A stretch of DNA of 64,000 nucleotides from Sporomusa sp. KB1 (GTDB lineage Bacteria > Bacillota > Negativicutes > Sporomusales > Sporomusaceae): assembly GCF_007830295.1 (NCBI RefSeq), contig NZ_VLKC01000002.1, positions 1,996,558-2,060,557 on the forward strand, written 5' to 3'. The notes beneath the pieces were generated by a model, which did not search any database, was not told the DNA's origin, and saw only the letters and a list, made by a program, of their open reading frames with translations. A program made the translations under genes and the position numbers. Below, in pieces: positions 1-7,749 of this stretch (positions within the stretch are counted from its first letter, which is position 1; every line of letters starts with the position of its first letter).

Positions 1-1
1 T

Positions 2-1009
2 TACTGGTTGCCTGAATTGCCGCAATGGATTCCTGCGCTGCTGGCGGTAATCTTCATGACAGGGGTTAATCTTGTTGCCGTAGAAGCCTATGGCGAATTT
101 GAATTCTGGTTTGCGTTAATCAAAATTATTGCCATCATTGCGTTAATTATGGGCGGGTTGGGGATGATTTTGTTTGGTTTTGGCAATGGTGGCGTTCCTG
201 TAGGGATAGGGCACCTCTGGCAGCATGGCGGCTTTTTTCCGCATGGTGTAAGTGGGGCGATTATGGCCCTTTCGATGGTGCTGTTTTCTTATGTGGGTAT
301 TGAAGTTATTGGCGTTACCGCCGGAGAAGCCAAAGAGCCGGAAAAGACATTGCCAGTCGCTATTAGCAAAGTGTTTTGGCGAATTCTATTATTTTACATC
401 GGCTCACTATATGTTATTATGTCAATTTATCCTTGGAATGAGCTTGGTCATGTTGGTAGTCCGTTTGTAGCGGTATTTGGTAAATTGGGAATAAGTAGCG
501 CCGCCGACATAATGAATTTTGTTGTGCTATCAGCAGCTCTGTCCTCCTGTAACAGCGGCGTTTTTAGCACAGGCCGGATGCTGTATACTCTGGCAAGGCA
601 AGGGGAAGCGCCGGCGCTTCTGGGTAAGTTAAATAACAGCCAGGTTCCGGTCTGGGGAGTATTGGTTTCAGCTGCTTTTTTAATGGTCGGGGTGGTACTC
701 AATTACTTTATTCCGGCAAAAGTGTTTACCTATGTAACTAGTATTGGTACGTTTGCCTGTTTGTGGGTGTGGGCTATCATTCTTATGGTTCAGATCAAGT
801 TTCGGCGAAGTCTGCCGCCGGCAGTGGCAGCCAAACTGGTCTATCCGATGCCCTTATATCCCATATCAGGTATCTTGTGTTTGGTAATGCTGGCGCTGGT
901 AGTTTTTATTATGAGCCAAGATTCTGATACGGTGCTGTCGCTTTGGATTGGTCCGGTTTGGATAGTAGGATTGATGATCTTCTACCCTGTACGGTCACGC
1001 AAGTCGTGA
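2..1009 (+). CDS. Amino acid permease, APC family (5' end outside the window)
   Basis: Inner-membrane proton-coupled amino acid importer of the APC/AAT family (the family of CycA, ProY and AroP), judged from homology to the complete paralogue at 2323. The reading frame is already open at base 2, and the first visible residues match paralogue residue 121 onward, so about 120 N-terminal residues (roughly the first three membrane helices) are missing from the window. What remains has about eight hydrophobic helices and the family segment GEAKEPEKTLP between helices. It ends 41 bp before alanine racemase, and together with the second permease this suggests alanine (D or L) or a related small amino acid as substrate; that is inference. 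The TTG at base 8 is not a real start. Confidence 0.85.
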   Translation, partial: YWLPELPQWIPALLAVIFMTGVNLVAVEAYGEFEFWFALIKIIAIIALIMGGLGMILFGFGNGGVPVGIGHLWQHGGFFPHGVSGAIMALSMVLFSYVGIEVIGVTAGEAKEPEKTLPVAISKVFWRILLFYIGSLYVIMSIYPWNELGHVGSPFVAVFGKLGISSAADIMNFVVLSAALSSCNSGVFSTGRMLYTLARQGEAPALLGKLNNSQVPVWGVLVSAAFLMVGVVLNYFIPAKVFTYVTSIGTFACLWVWAIILMVQIKFRRSLPPAVAAKLVYPMPLYPISGILCLVMLALVVFIMSQDSDTVLSLWIGPVWIVGLMIFYPVRSRKS

Positions 1010-1050
1010 TGGTAATTGGCGATTCGGTTCATTTAGGAGGCTAATGGGTT

Positions 1051-2163
1051 ATGTTTGAACGTCCTGTGTGGGCAGAAATTGATTTGTCTGCTATTAAACA
1101 CAATGTTAGAGAAATAAAAAAAGGCCTAAAACCTGGTGTGAAATTTTGTGCTGTGGTCAAGGCTGATGCTTACGGTCACGGGGCAATAGCCGTCGCCCGC
1201 ACCGTGTTGTCTGCAGGTGCTGACAGGCTGGCGGTAGCTATTTTAGGCGAGGCTATTGAACTTAGGGAAGCTGGCTTCTTGGTGCCCATTCAGGTGCTCG
1301 GTTATACGCCGCCTCATCAGGCTAGGATAGTGGCTGCTTATGGTATTGCTCAGACGGTGTATTCCATGGATGCCGTGCGGGCGCTGGCAGCGGCTGGAAC
1401 AGAAACAGGCAAACCTGTAAAACTGCATATCAAGATTGATACGGGTATGGGGCGGATTGGTATTCTGCCTGAGGAGGCCGGCGATTTTGCTGCTGCGGCA
1501 GCTGCAATGAGCGGAGTCGAGATTGAAGGAGTATTTTCCCATTTTGCCACCGCTGATGCAAAGGACAAGTCGTATGCTTATGAGCAGTATGCCAGATTTC
1601 AGCAGGCGCTAGACCGAATAAAAGCTAAGGGAATTGATATTCCCATCAGGCATATTGCAAACAGCGCGGCCACTTTAGAAATGCCGGAGACGCATCTGGA
1701 TATGGTTCGTCCCGGAATTATCTTGTATGGGCTGTGGCCTTCACCGGAAGTAGAACGAAATATTACTTTGGCGATGGCTATGTGTCTTAAGGCGCGGATT
1801 GCTCATGTCAAGAACGTGGCAGCTGGAACAGGCATAAGCTATGGCCGGGCGTATATTGCTGCAACTGAACGCAAAATTGCCACCTTACCTATAGGTTATG
1901 CCGACGGCTGGACAAGATTGTTATCTGGCCGGACAGATGTTTTAATTAACGGCAATCGGGCACCCTTAGTGGGGAGAATCTGTATGGATCAATGTATGGC
2001 AGATGTTACTGGTATTGCTGATGTCAAGCAGGGAGACACCGCCATTTTGTTTGGAACGTCGGCGTTAACGACAGATGAGGTAGCCGGTATTTTAGGGACA
2101 ATTAATTACGAGCTTGTATGCATGGTGGGTAAGCGGGTTCCGCGTATATATATAAATGAGTAA
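1051..2163 (+). CDS. alr: Alanine racemase
   Basis: PLP-dependent interconversion of L- and D-alanine in the cytoplasm, supplying D-alanine for peptidoglycan or feeding D-alanine into catabolism. The protein has 370 residues, normal for the family. The PLP lysine is K37 in AVVKADAYGHG, and the second catalytic base Tyr264 lies in GISYGRAY. The C-terminal domain carries the conserved GRICMDQ segment. An AGGAGG sequence about 8 bases before the ATG at 1051 fixes the start. The gene sits between two paralogous amino acid permeases and upstream of alanine dehydrogenase. The arrangement fits uptake of D- or L-alanine, racemisation and oxidative deamination to pyruvate, so a catabolic role is as likely as a cell-wall role. 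Confidence 0.95.
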   Translation: MFERPVWAEIDLSAIKHNVREIKKGLKPGVKFCAVVKADAYGHGAIAVARTVLSAGADRLAVAILGEAIELREAGFLVPIQVLGYTPPHQARIVAAYGIAQTVYSMDAVRALAAAGTETGKPVKLHIKIDTGMGRIGILPEEAGDFAAAAAAMSGVEIEGVFSHFATADAKDKSYAYEQYARFQQALDRIKAKGIDIPIRHIANSAATLEMPETHLDMVRPGIILYGLWPSPEVERNITLAMAMCLKARIAHVKNVAAGTGISYGRAYIAATERKIATLPIGYADGWTRLLSGRTDVLINGNRAPLVGRICMDQCMADVTGIADVKQGDTAILFGTSALTTDEVAGILGTINYELVCMVGKRVPRIYINE

Positions 2164-2322
2164 ATTGTGAAAGAGCGCTAGGGAAGAGATAAAAGCCGAA
2201 TGGACAAAAGTTCTGAATTTAAGATATTTTACTAAATACAAAATAAGCAAGTATACTATATGAGGGGTGGGTTATGAGCTAGGTGACTTTAAACGAAAAA
2301 TCGCAACAATAGGAGGAGAAAA

Positions 2323-3726
2323 GTGTCTAAAAAAGATGGTTTGCATGAAGATCTGCACCGTGGTTTACAGGAACGACACATTCAGCTAATTGCTCTGGGA
2401 GGGGCTATTGGTGTTGGGCTGTTCTTGGGTTCAGCAACAGCCATAAAAACAGCCGGTCCAGCCTTGATGGTTTCCTATATAATTGGTGGTATTATTATAT
2501 TTTACATCATGCGAGCCCTTGGCGAAGTGGCGGTAGCTTATCCGGTTTCAGGATCTTTTAGTGCTTATGCAAATAGGTTTTTAGGACCGATGGCCGGGTA
2601 CATCACCGGGTGGACGTATTGGTTCATGTGGGTGGTAACCTGTATGGCTGAGATAACAGCCGTAGGCGTATATATGCAGTTTTGGTTTCCTGAAGTGCCA
2701 CAGTGGATTCCTGCGTTGGCAGCGTTGGTGTGTATGATGACCGTTAATCTAATTGCGGTGGCGGCCTATGGTGAATTTGAGTTTTGGTTTGCCTTAATTA
2801 AAGTTATAACCATTATCGTTATGATTGTTGTCGGCTTAGGCATGATTATCTTTGGCATCGGTAACAGCGGCGTGCCTATTGGTATATCCAACCTTTGGTC
2901 TTATGGCGGTTTTTGTGCCCAAGGCTTGACAGGCATGATTATGTCCTTGGTCATGGTTATGTTTTCTTATCTCGGCATTGAATTAGTCGGAGTAACGGCG
3001 GGGGAGGCCAAAGACCCGGAGAAAACGTTGCCCTCTGCGATTGACAAGGTTTTTTGGCGGATTCTTATTTTCTATATAGGTGCACTCTTTGTCATTATGT
3101 CCCTTTATCCATGGAATCAGTTAGGTACTATTGGCAGTCCGTTTGTGCTTACCTTCGAAAAGCTAGGGGTGCGGTCAGCGGCAGGAATTATTAACTTTGT
3201 CATTCTGACCGCCGCCTTATCCTCTTGTAACAGCGGTCTTTTTAGTACTGGCCGGATGCTGTATAATTTATCGCTACAAGGGCGGGCACCCGAGTTTTTT
3301 GGTAAGTTGAGTAACAGAAAAGTTCCCCAAAATGGAATCTTGGTATCAGCGGTATTTTTGCTAATTGGTGTTGTGCTCAATTATTTGATTCCCGGCAAGG
3401 TATTTACCTATGTAACAAGTATTGGTACCTTTGCTGCACTATGGGTGTGGGCTATCATTATCCTGGTGCAGATAAAATTCCGCCAGGAACTGACGCCAGA
3501 GCAGCAAGCAAAGCTAAAGTACCCTATGCCAGGCTATCCGGTTATTAACTGGATTTGTCTAGCCTTTCTGGCCTTTGTCGCTGTTGTCATGTGTTTTGAT
3601 CCGGATACCTTGATAGCCATGATTGTCGGACCGATTTGGCTGGTTTTTCTTGTAGGCACCTACTATATGTTTGGTTGGAATAAAACGGACGAAAAGAATA
3701 GTAAAAATATCAAAAATTTAAAATAG
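2323..3726 (+). CDS. Amino acid permease, APC family
   Basis: A 467-residue integral membrane transporter with about 12 hydrophobic helices. The N-terminal family signature is present: a short charged segment ending in LQERHIQLIALGGAIG, then GLFLGSA. The conserved GEAKDPEKTLPSAI loop follows helix 6. This places it in the amino acid transporter group that includes D-serine/D-alanine/glycine permease CycA and the proline and aromatic permeases; the exact substrate cannot be read from sequence. The GTG start at 2323 follows an AGGAGGAGAA ribosome site. It is very similar along its length to the partial permease at the window start, so the pair probably arose by duplication around alr. It has a long own leader (2164-2322), so may be transcribed separately from alr. 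Confidence 0.9.
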   Translation: MSKKDGLHEDLHRGLQERHIQLIALGGAIGVGLFLGSATAIKTAGPALMVSYIIGGIIIFYIMRALGEVAVAYPVSGSFSAYANRFLGPMAGYITGWTYWFMWVVTCMAEITAVGVYMQFWFPEVPQWIPALAALVCMMTVNLIAVAAYGEFEFWFALIKVITIIVMIVVGLGMIIFGIGNSGVPIGISNLWSYGGFCAQGLTGMIMSLVMVMFSYLGIELVGVTAGEAKDPEKTLPSAIDKVFWRILIFYIGALFVIMSLYPWNQLGTIGSPFVLTFEKLGVRSAAGIINFVILTAALSSCNSGLFSTGRMLYNLSLQGRAPEFFGKLSNRKVPQNGILVSAVFLLIGVVLNYLIPGKVFTYVTSIGTFAALWVWAIIILVQIKFRQELTPEQQAKLKYPMPGYPVINWICLAFLAFVAVVMCFDPDTLIAMIVGPIWLVFLVGTYYMFGWNKTDEKNSKNIKNLK

Positions 3727-3923
3727 TATATACACAAGAAATAATGTACTTTGGAATCTAAGGTTTACAAATGGCAGAATGATGCCATACTGATGGGAAC
3801 TTTAGTTTTCGATAGCTAAGATAGTTCCGGTAGATAGGTTTCTATGACTAATCTGATTGTCTGAATTGTAAGTAGGTAAAGAATTTTCGGCAATATTGGA
3901 TAATTTAGTACAAACAACCAATA

Positions 3924-3940
3924 TTGGCATGCTGATTGCA
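3924..3940 (+). promoter_or_regulatory. Sigma-54 (-24/-12) promoter for alanine dehydrogenase
   Basis: TTGGCATGCTGATTGCA matches the sigma-54 consensus (TGGCAC-N5-TTGC) with correct GG to GC spacing. It lies 59 bp before the ald start codon. The same 17-base architecture recurs four more times in this window. No clear dyad for an activator was found in the 190 bp upstream. Confidence 0.8.
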
Positions 3941-3998
3941 ATATAAAGACAGCAAGAACGGCAATGTTGCCAGTAGAATAGTCGAAGGAGGCCAAAGA

Positions 3999-5114
3999 AT
4001 GATTATTGGTGTGGCAAAGGAAATCAAAAACAATGAGAACAGGGTGGGGCTTACGCCGGCTGGTACCGAAACCTTGAAAAAGGCTGGTCATACGGTGCTT
4101 GTTGAACAAGGAGCCGGTGTTGGCAGCGGGTTTGCCGATGAAAGCTATATAACAGCCGGGGCGCAGATTTTGGCAGACAAACAAACGTTGTTTGATCAGG
4201 CTGAAATGATTATCAAGGTGAAAGAACCATTGCCTCCTGAATATGAGTTGTTTCATGAAGGACAAATTCTTTTCACATACCTGCATTTGGCACCTGAGCC
4301 TAAACTAACCAGGGCTTTGCTTGAGAAAAAGGTAACCGGTATTGCCTACGAAACAATTGAACGTAATCACACCCTGCCATTATTATCCCCCATGAGTGAG
4401 GTTGCAGGGAGAATGGCGGTGCAGGTTGGCGCGCACTGTCTGGAAAAACCATTCGGCGGTAAGGGCATTTTATTAGGCGGTGTACCTGGTGTTGAGTCGG
4501 CGCAAGTCGTTATTATCGGCGGCGGTATTGTTGGTACTAATGCTGCTAAGATGGCTGTGGGCATGGGCGCGCGTGTTACCGTGCTTGATAAATCAGCAGA
4601 TCGTCTGGTCTATCTTGATGATCTCTTTGACGGGAGAGTAACAACGGTTATGTCCAACAGCTATAATATTGCCAGTTGGGTGAAAAAAGCCGATCTCCTT
4701 ATTGGGGCTGTATTGTTGCCAGGGGAAAAAGCGCCTAAACTGGTTAGTGAGGAAATGGTTACATCCATGGAACCCGGTTCGGTCATTGTTGACGTGGCAA
4801 TTGATCAGGGTGGCTCAGTCGAAACAATTGACCGTGTTACTACGCACAGCGATCCTACCTATGTAAAACATGGTGTTGTTCATTATTCGGTGGCCAACAT
4901 GCCGGGCGCTGTCGCTCGCACCTCTACGTTTGCTCTGACCAATGCTACGATTGACTATGCCATGCAAATTGCCAATAAGGGCTGGAAGACTGCACTCAAG
5001 GATGACCACGGTTTAGCTAAAGGCCTTAATACCTATGCAGGTAAGATTATCTGCATAGGGGTTGCCGAAGCTCATAAGCTGGCGTTTACGCCGGTGGAGG
5101 AAGTATTGGCTTAG
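3999..5114 (+). CDS. ald: Alanine dehydrogenase
   Basis: NAD-dependent oxidative deamination of L-alanine to pyruvate and ammonia, cytoplasmic and usually hexameric. The protein has 371 residues, the usual family length. The N-terminus [17 protein letters not shown] is canonical, K75 lies in IIKVKEPL, H96 in FTYLHLAPE, and the Rossmann glycine motif is [10 protein letters not shown]. The ATG at 3999 follows GAAGGAGG with good spacing; the frame is open upstream to 3936, but that extension runs into the sigma-54 promoter and is not used. Together with the permeases and racemase it completes a route from external alanine to pyruvate. The sigma-54 promoter implies activator-controlled expression. 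A strong hairpin follows the stop codon. Confidence 0.95.
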   Translation: MIIGVAKEIKNNENRVGLTPAGTETLKKAGHTVLVEQGAGVGSGFADESYITAGAQILADKQTLFDQAEMIIKVKEPLPPEYELFHEGQILFTYLHLAPEPKLTRALLEKKVTGIAYETIERNHTLPLLSPMSEVAGRMAVQVGAHCLEKPFGGKGILLGGVPGVESAQVVIIGGGIVGTNAAKMAVGMGARVTVLDKSADRLVYLDDLFDGRVTTVMSNSYNIASWVKKADLLIGAVLLPGEKAPKLVSEEMVTSMEPGSVIVDVAIDQGGSVETIDRVTTHSDPTYVKHGVVHYSVANMPGAVARTSTFALTNATIDYAMQIANKGWKTALKDDHGLAKGLNTYAGKIICIGVAEAHKLAFTPVEEVLA

Positions 5115-5126
5115 CCCATATTTGGC

Positions 5127-5174
5127 AATAAGACTAAGAGGCAGTCACAGCAGCGACTGCCTCTTAGTCTTATT
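5127..5174 (+). terminator. Rho-independent terminator after ald
   Basis: Perfect 20-bp inverted repeat (5127-5146 against 5155-5174) with an 8-base loop, 13 bp after the ald stop. The following T content is low, so termination strength is inferred from the stem. Confidence 0.8.
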
Positions 5175-5251
5175 GCAGGAAAACAATGGACATGTGTCGA
5201 ATTTTCTCATCATACTGTACGGGATATTAATAATAACACCAGGGGGTTGTC

Positions 5252-6031
5252 ATGAGCGATAATGATTGGGCGCTTTTTAAGCAAAAACTTCATACTAAGT
5301 CAGGTATTAACCTTAATGACTATAAACCGGCGCAAATGCAGCGGCGTATTGGGAATATGATGAGTCGCCATGGGGCGAGTGGGTATCTTGATTTTTTCAG
5401 TAAGCTAGAGGCTAACCCTAAATTATATAAAGATTTTATTGATTTTCTGACTATTAATGTTACTGAGTTTTTTCGGACGCCGGAAAAGTTTGATGAATTG
5501 GAAAAAAAGGTTGTCCCTGATTTGTTAAAACAGAGTGCTAAACTTTCTATTTGGAGTGCTGGCTGTTCGATTGGAGCAGAACCGTATTCGCTGGCCATCA
5601 TGCTTAACGAGCTTACGCCTCATATCAGGCACCGGATTTTGGCGACAGATCTGGATGTCGAGATGCTGGCCAAGGCGAAACAAGGGAGCTATACCGCAAA
5701 TGAGTTAAAAAATATACCGCCTGCCAGGCTTAAAAAATATTTTGCGCAGGCAGACGGCTTAGCCACCATTAGTGATGATATCAAAGCCCGGATTGATTTT
5801 CAGCGTCACAATCTTTTGGTGGACAAGTTTGAAACCGGGTTTGACCTGATTTTGTGCCGTAATGTAGTAATTTATTTTACGGAGGAGGCTAAAGAGGGCC
5901 TTTACCGCCGGTTTTTTGCTGCACTTAAGCCGGGAGGAGTTTTGTTTGTCGGTGGTACAGAGGCCATCCTGAACTTCCGCGAAATTGGATTTAATCATTA
6001 TCTGCCCTTTTTCTACAGGAAACCTCTATAG
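5252..6031 (+). CDS. cheR: Chemotaxis protein methyltransferase CheR
   Basis: S-adenosylmethionine-dependent methylation of glutamate side chains in chemoreceptors, the adaptation step of chemotaxis. The protein has 259 residues. The N-terminal helical CheR domain contains QMQRRIGNMM, and the Rossmann SAM-binding domain has the motif WSAGCSIGAEPYSLA. The late motif DLILCRNVVIYF, diagnostic for CheR, is present. The ATG at 5252 has an upstream AGGGGG. It stands alone between the ald terminator and a convergent carboxypeptidase gene, overlapping the latter by 6 bp. The two chemoreceptors in this window are plausible substrates. No cheB lies beside it. Confidence 0.93.
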   Translation: MSDNDWALFKQKLHTKSGINLNDYKPAQMQRRIGNMMSRHGASGYLDFFSKLEANPKLYKDFIDFLTINVTEFFRTPEKFDELEKKVVPDLLKQSAKLSIWSAGCSIGAEPYSLAIMLNELTPHIRHRILATDLDVEMLAKAKQGSYTANELKNIPPARLKKYFAQADGLATISDDIKARIDFQRHNLLVDKFETGFDLILCRNVVIYFTEEAKEGLYRRFFAALKPGGVLFVGGTEAILNFREIGFNHYLPFFYRKPL

Positions 6032-7183
6032 CAGTCCCCAGCCAGATAACCGTTGTATGGTACTAAGCCAATGCCGGAGCAGGATTTTATTTATGGTGTA
6101 TTCCTCTACCGTGCTGCCGGCAACAAGATCAACTGTTTTTACGGCTTTATCCTGAACATAAAATACGATTTCCCCGATTTTTTGGCCCTGGTATACCGGG
6201 GCCTTAATTTTTTCGGGTAAGTCCACTTCTACGGTTACAGCTGGGTAATCGGTGGCAGCAACTACCAGTGAGCCGGGTCCTGCTACCAGGGCATCGACCA
6301 TGTCTGTCATACCATTTTCTATCGGCAATGCGGCAAAAACAGCGCCGTCTTCGGCGTATTCGTACAAATCATACTGATCAAACCCATATTTTAGTAGTTG
6401 CATTGAATCATACCAGCGGGAGTGATCATGCAGGACAACGGCAATGAGCCTTTGGTTATCGCGGGTAGCGCTCGAAACTAAACAGGGGCCAGCCATATTG
6501 GTTGTACCGGTTTTTACACCGTCAGCATCTGCCAGCATCCAGAGTAGTTTATTGGTATTGCGGAGATTGCGGTTATGGTTTTTGCCTTTGCGGTCAAGCC
6601 ATTCAATGTTGGTTTCCTTTGTACTGACGATTTGGGAAAACGTGGGATTCAGTAAGGCATACCGGGCTATTGAGGCCAAATCATAAGCTGTTGACAGATG
6701 ATTGGGGGCGCTTAACCCGTGGGGGTTGCGAAATTGGGTATGTATGGCGCCAATGCTGAGGGCCTTTTTATTCATAATTTCGACAAAAACGTCAACCGAG
6801 CCTGCCAGGTGTTCGGCAATAGCAACAGCAGCATCATTACCGGAGCGGAGCAGGAGGCCGGTAACCAGCTCACGCAGCGTAATAGTTTGCCCTGGATACA
6901 GATTCAGAGAGGAGCCGCCGGTGGCGGCGGCATGGGCACTTACACGCGTGGTTTCATCCAAACGACCACTTTCGATGGCAATGATGGCAGTCATAATTTT
7001 GGTCGTGCTGGCTGGTGCCAGTTTTTTATTCATGTTGCGGTCATAAAGCACTTGACCGGTTTTTGCATCCATCAAAATAGCTCCTTGAGCGGACATTATC
7101 GGTGGTGCGGAACAAACCATACTGGTGGTTAGCCACCAAAAAAATGCCAGTAAGGTGGCAGAGCGTAGTAACCTGCGGGCCAT
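6026..7183 (-). CDS. D-alanyl-D-alanine carboxypeptidase (DacF/DacA type)
   Basis: Penicillin-binding protein 5-type serine peptidase that removes the terminal D-alanine of peptidoglycan pentapeptides outside the membrane. The 385-residue protein begins with a positively charged, hydrophobic signal peptide of about 25 residues. All three S11 peptidase motifs are present: S59-T-T-K62, S114-G-N116 and K223-T-G225. A C-terminal beta-rich domain follows, ending in a weakly amphipathic segment (about the last 20 residues) that could anchor it to the membrane. An AAGGAGG ribosome site precedes the ATG at 7183. DacF-type enzymes often act in sporulation or vegetative wall maturation; the sequence does not distinguish these. 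It is convergent with cheR. Confidence 0.92.
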   Translation of the reverse strand: MARRLLRSATLLAFFWWLTTSMVCSAPPIMSAQGAILMDAKTGQVLYDRNMNKKLAPASTTKIMTAIIAIESGRLDETTRVSAHAAATGGSSLNLYPGQTITLRELVTGLLLRSGNDAAVAIAEHLAGSVDVFVEIMNKKALSIGAIHTQFRNPHGLSAPNHLSTAYDLASIARYALLNPTFSQIVSTKETNIEWLDRKGKNHNRNLRNTNKLLWMLADADGVKTGTTNMAGPCLVSSATRDNQRLIAVVLHDHSRWYDSMQLLKYGFDQYDLYEYAEDGAVFAALPIENGMTDMVDALVAGPGSLVVAATDYPAVTVEVDLPEKIKAPVYQGQKIGEIVFYVQDKAVKTVDLVAGSTVEEYTINKILLRHWLSTIQRLSGWGLL

Positions 7184-7213
7184 GGAATACCTCCTTATAA
7201 TTGTTACGATGCA

Positions 7214-7603
7214 TCAAAGCTTATAGGGCTTTAAACTCTGCCAGTGGGCTTGGATTAACTGGTCATAGCGGTACATCGTGGCAGTTCGTTCATTTCTCAG
7301 GGCCTGAATGGCCCCCAAGATTTTTTGGTCAAAGGTATATACCTTTGCTTTAGGTAAGGTAAGTGGCTTGGAATACTCTTTAAGCTTGGTGGCTACCTTG
7401 CAATTAGCCTTAGTTTCTTTGATAAGAACAGCTGGCTCCAGCAGGTCAGAGCCTTCATAGCGATGAATCAGGCAATTGGGCTGCAAACGGTCAATAACGT
7501 TTTTCTTGTCGCCGTCAAGGATAAGTTCGCTGCCACAGCCTGGACAAGCAGTTAAATCTGCCGGCAAATAGTTATGGCAGCTCATACAAACAATTTCATT
7601 CAT
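7214..7603 (-). CDS. Zinc-ribbon protein of unknown function
   Basis: Not a recognised named family. The 129-residue product starts with a short zinc ribbon: CMSCHNYLP followed 11 residues later by CPGCGSE, giving two CxxC knuckles. The remainder is basic and probably helical, with no membrane segment. The best start is the ATG at 7603, 7 bases after GGAGGG; an in-frame TTG five codons upstream overlaps that ribosome site and is rejected. It lies 30 bp upstream of the carboxypeptidase and in the same direction, so the two may share a transcript. A nucleic-acid or protein-binding role is possible but unsupported. Confidence 0.7.
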   Translation of the reverse strand: MNEIVCMSCHNYLPADLTACPGCGSELILDGDKKNVIDRLQPNCLIHRYEGSDLLEPAVLIKETKANCKVATKLKEYSKPLTLPKAKVYTFDQKILGAIQALRNERTATMYRYDQLIQAHWQSLKPYKL

Positions 7604-7749
7604 GTGACATCCCTCCAATCCTAGTGTATCCGGAAAAACGGGTGACTATAATTCTTGGGAAAAAATTGAACTTTAACAGGAAAAGATCCAATCATGGCGA
7701 ATTTTTCAGTTAAGATATAGGTAACGTTCGGGTATGAGGGGGAGAAGGA

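Noticed and set aside
3936..3998. 21-codon N-terminal extension of alanine dehydrogenase
   Set aside because: It begins within the sigma-54 promoter, lacks a ribosome site, and the ATG at 3999 has GGAGG and matches the family N-terminus.
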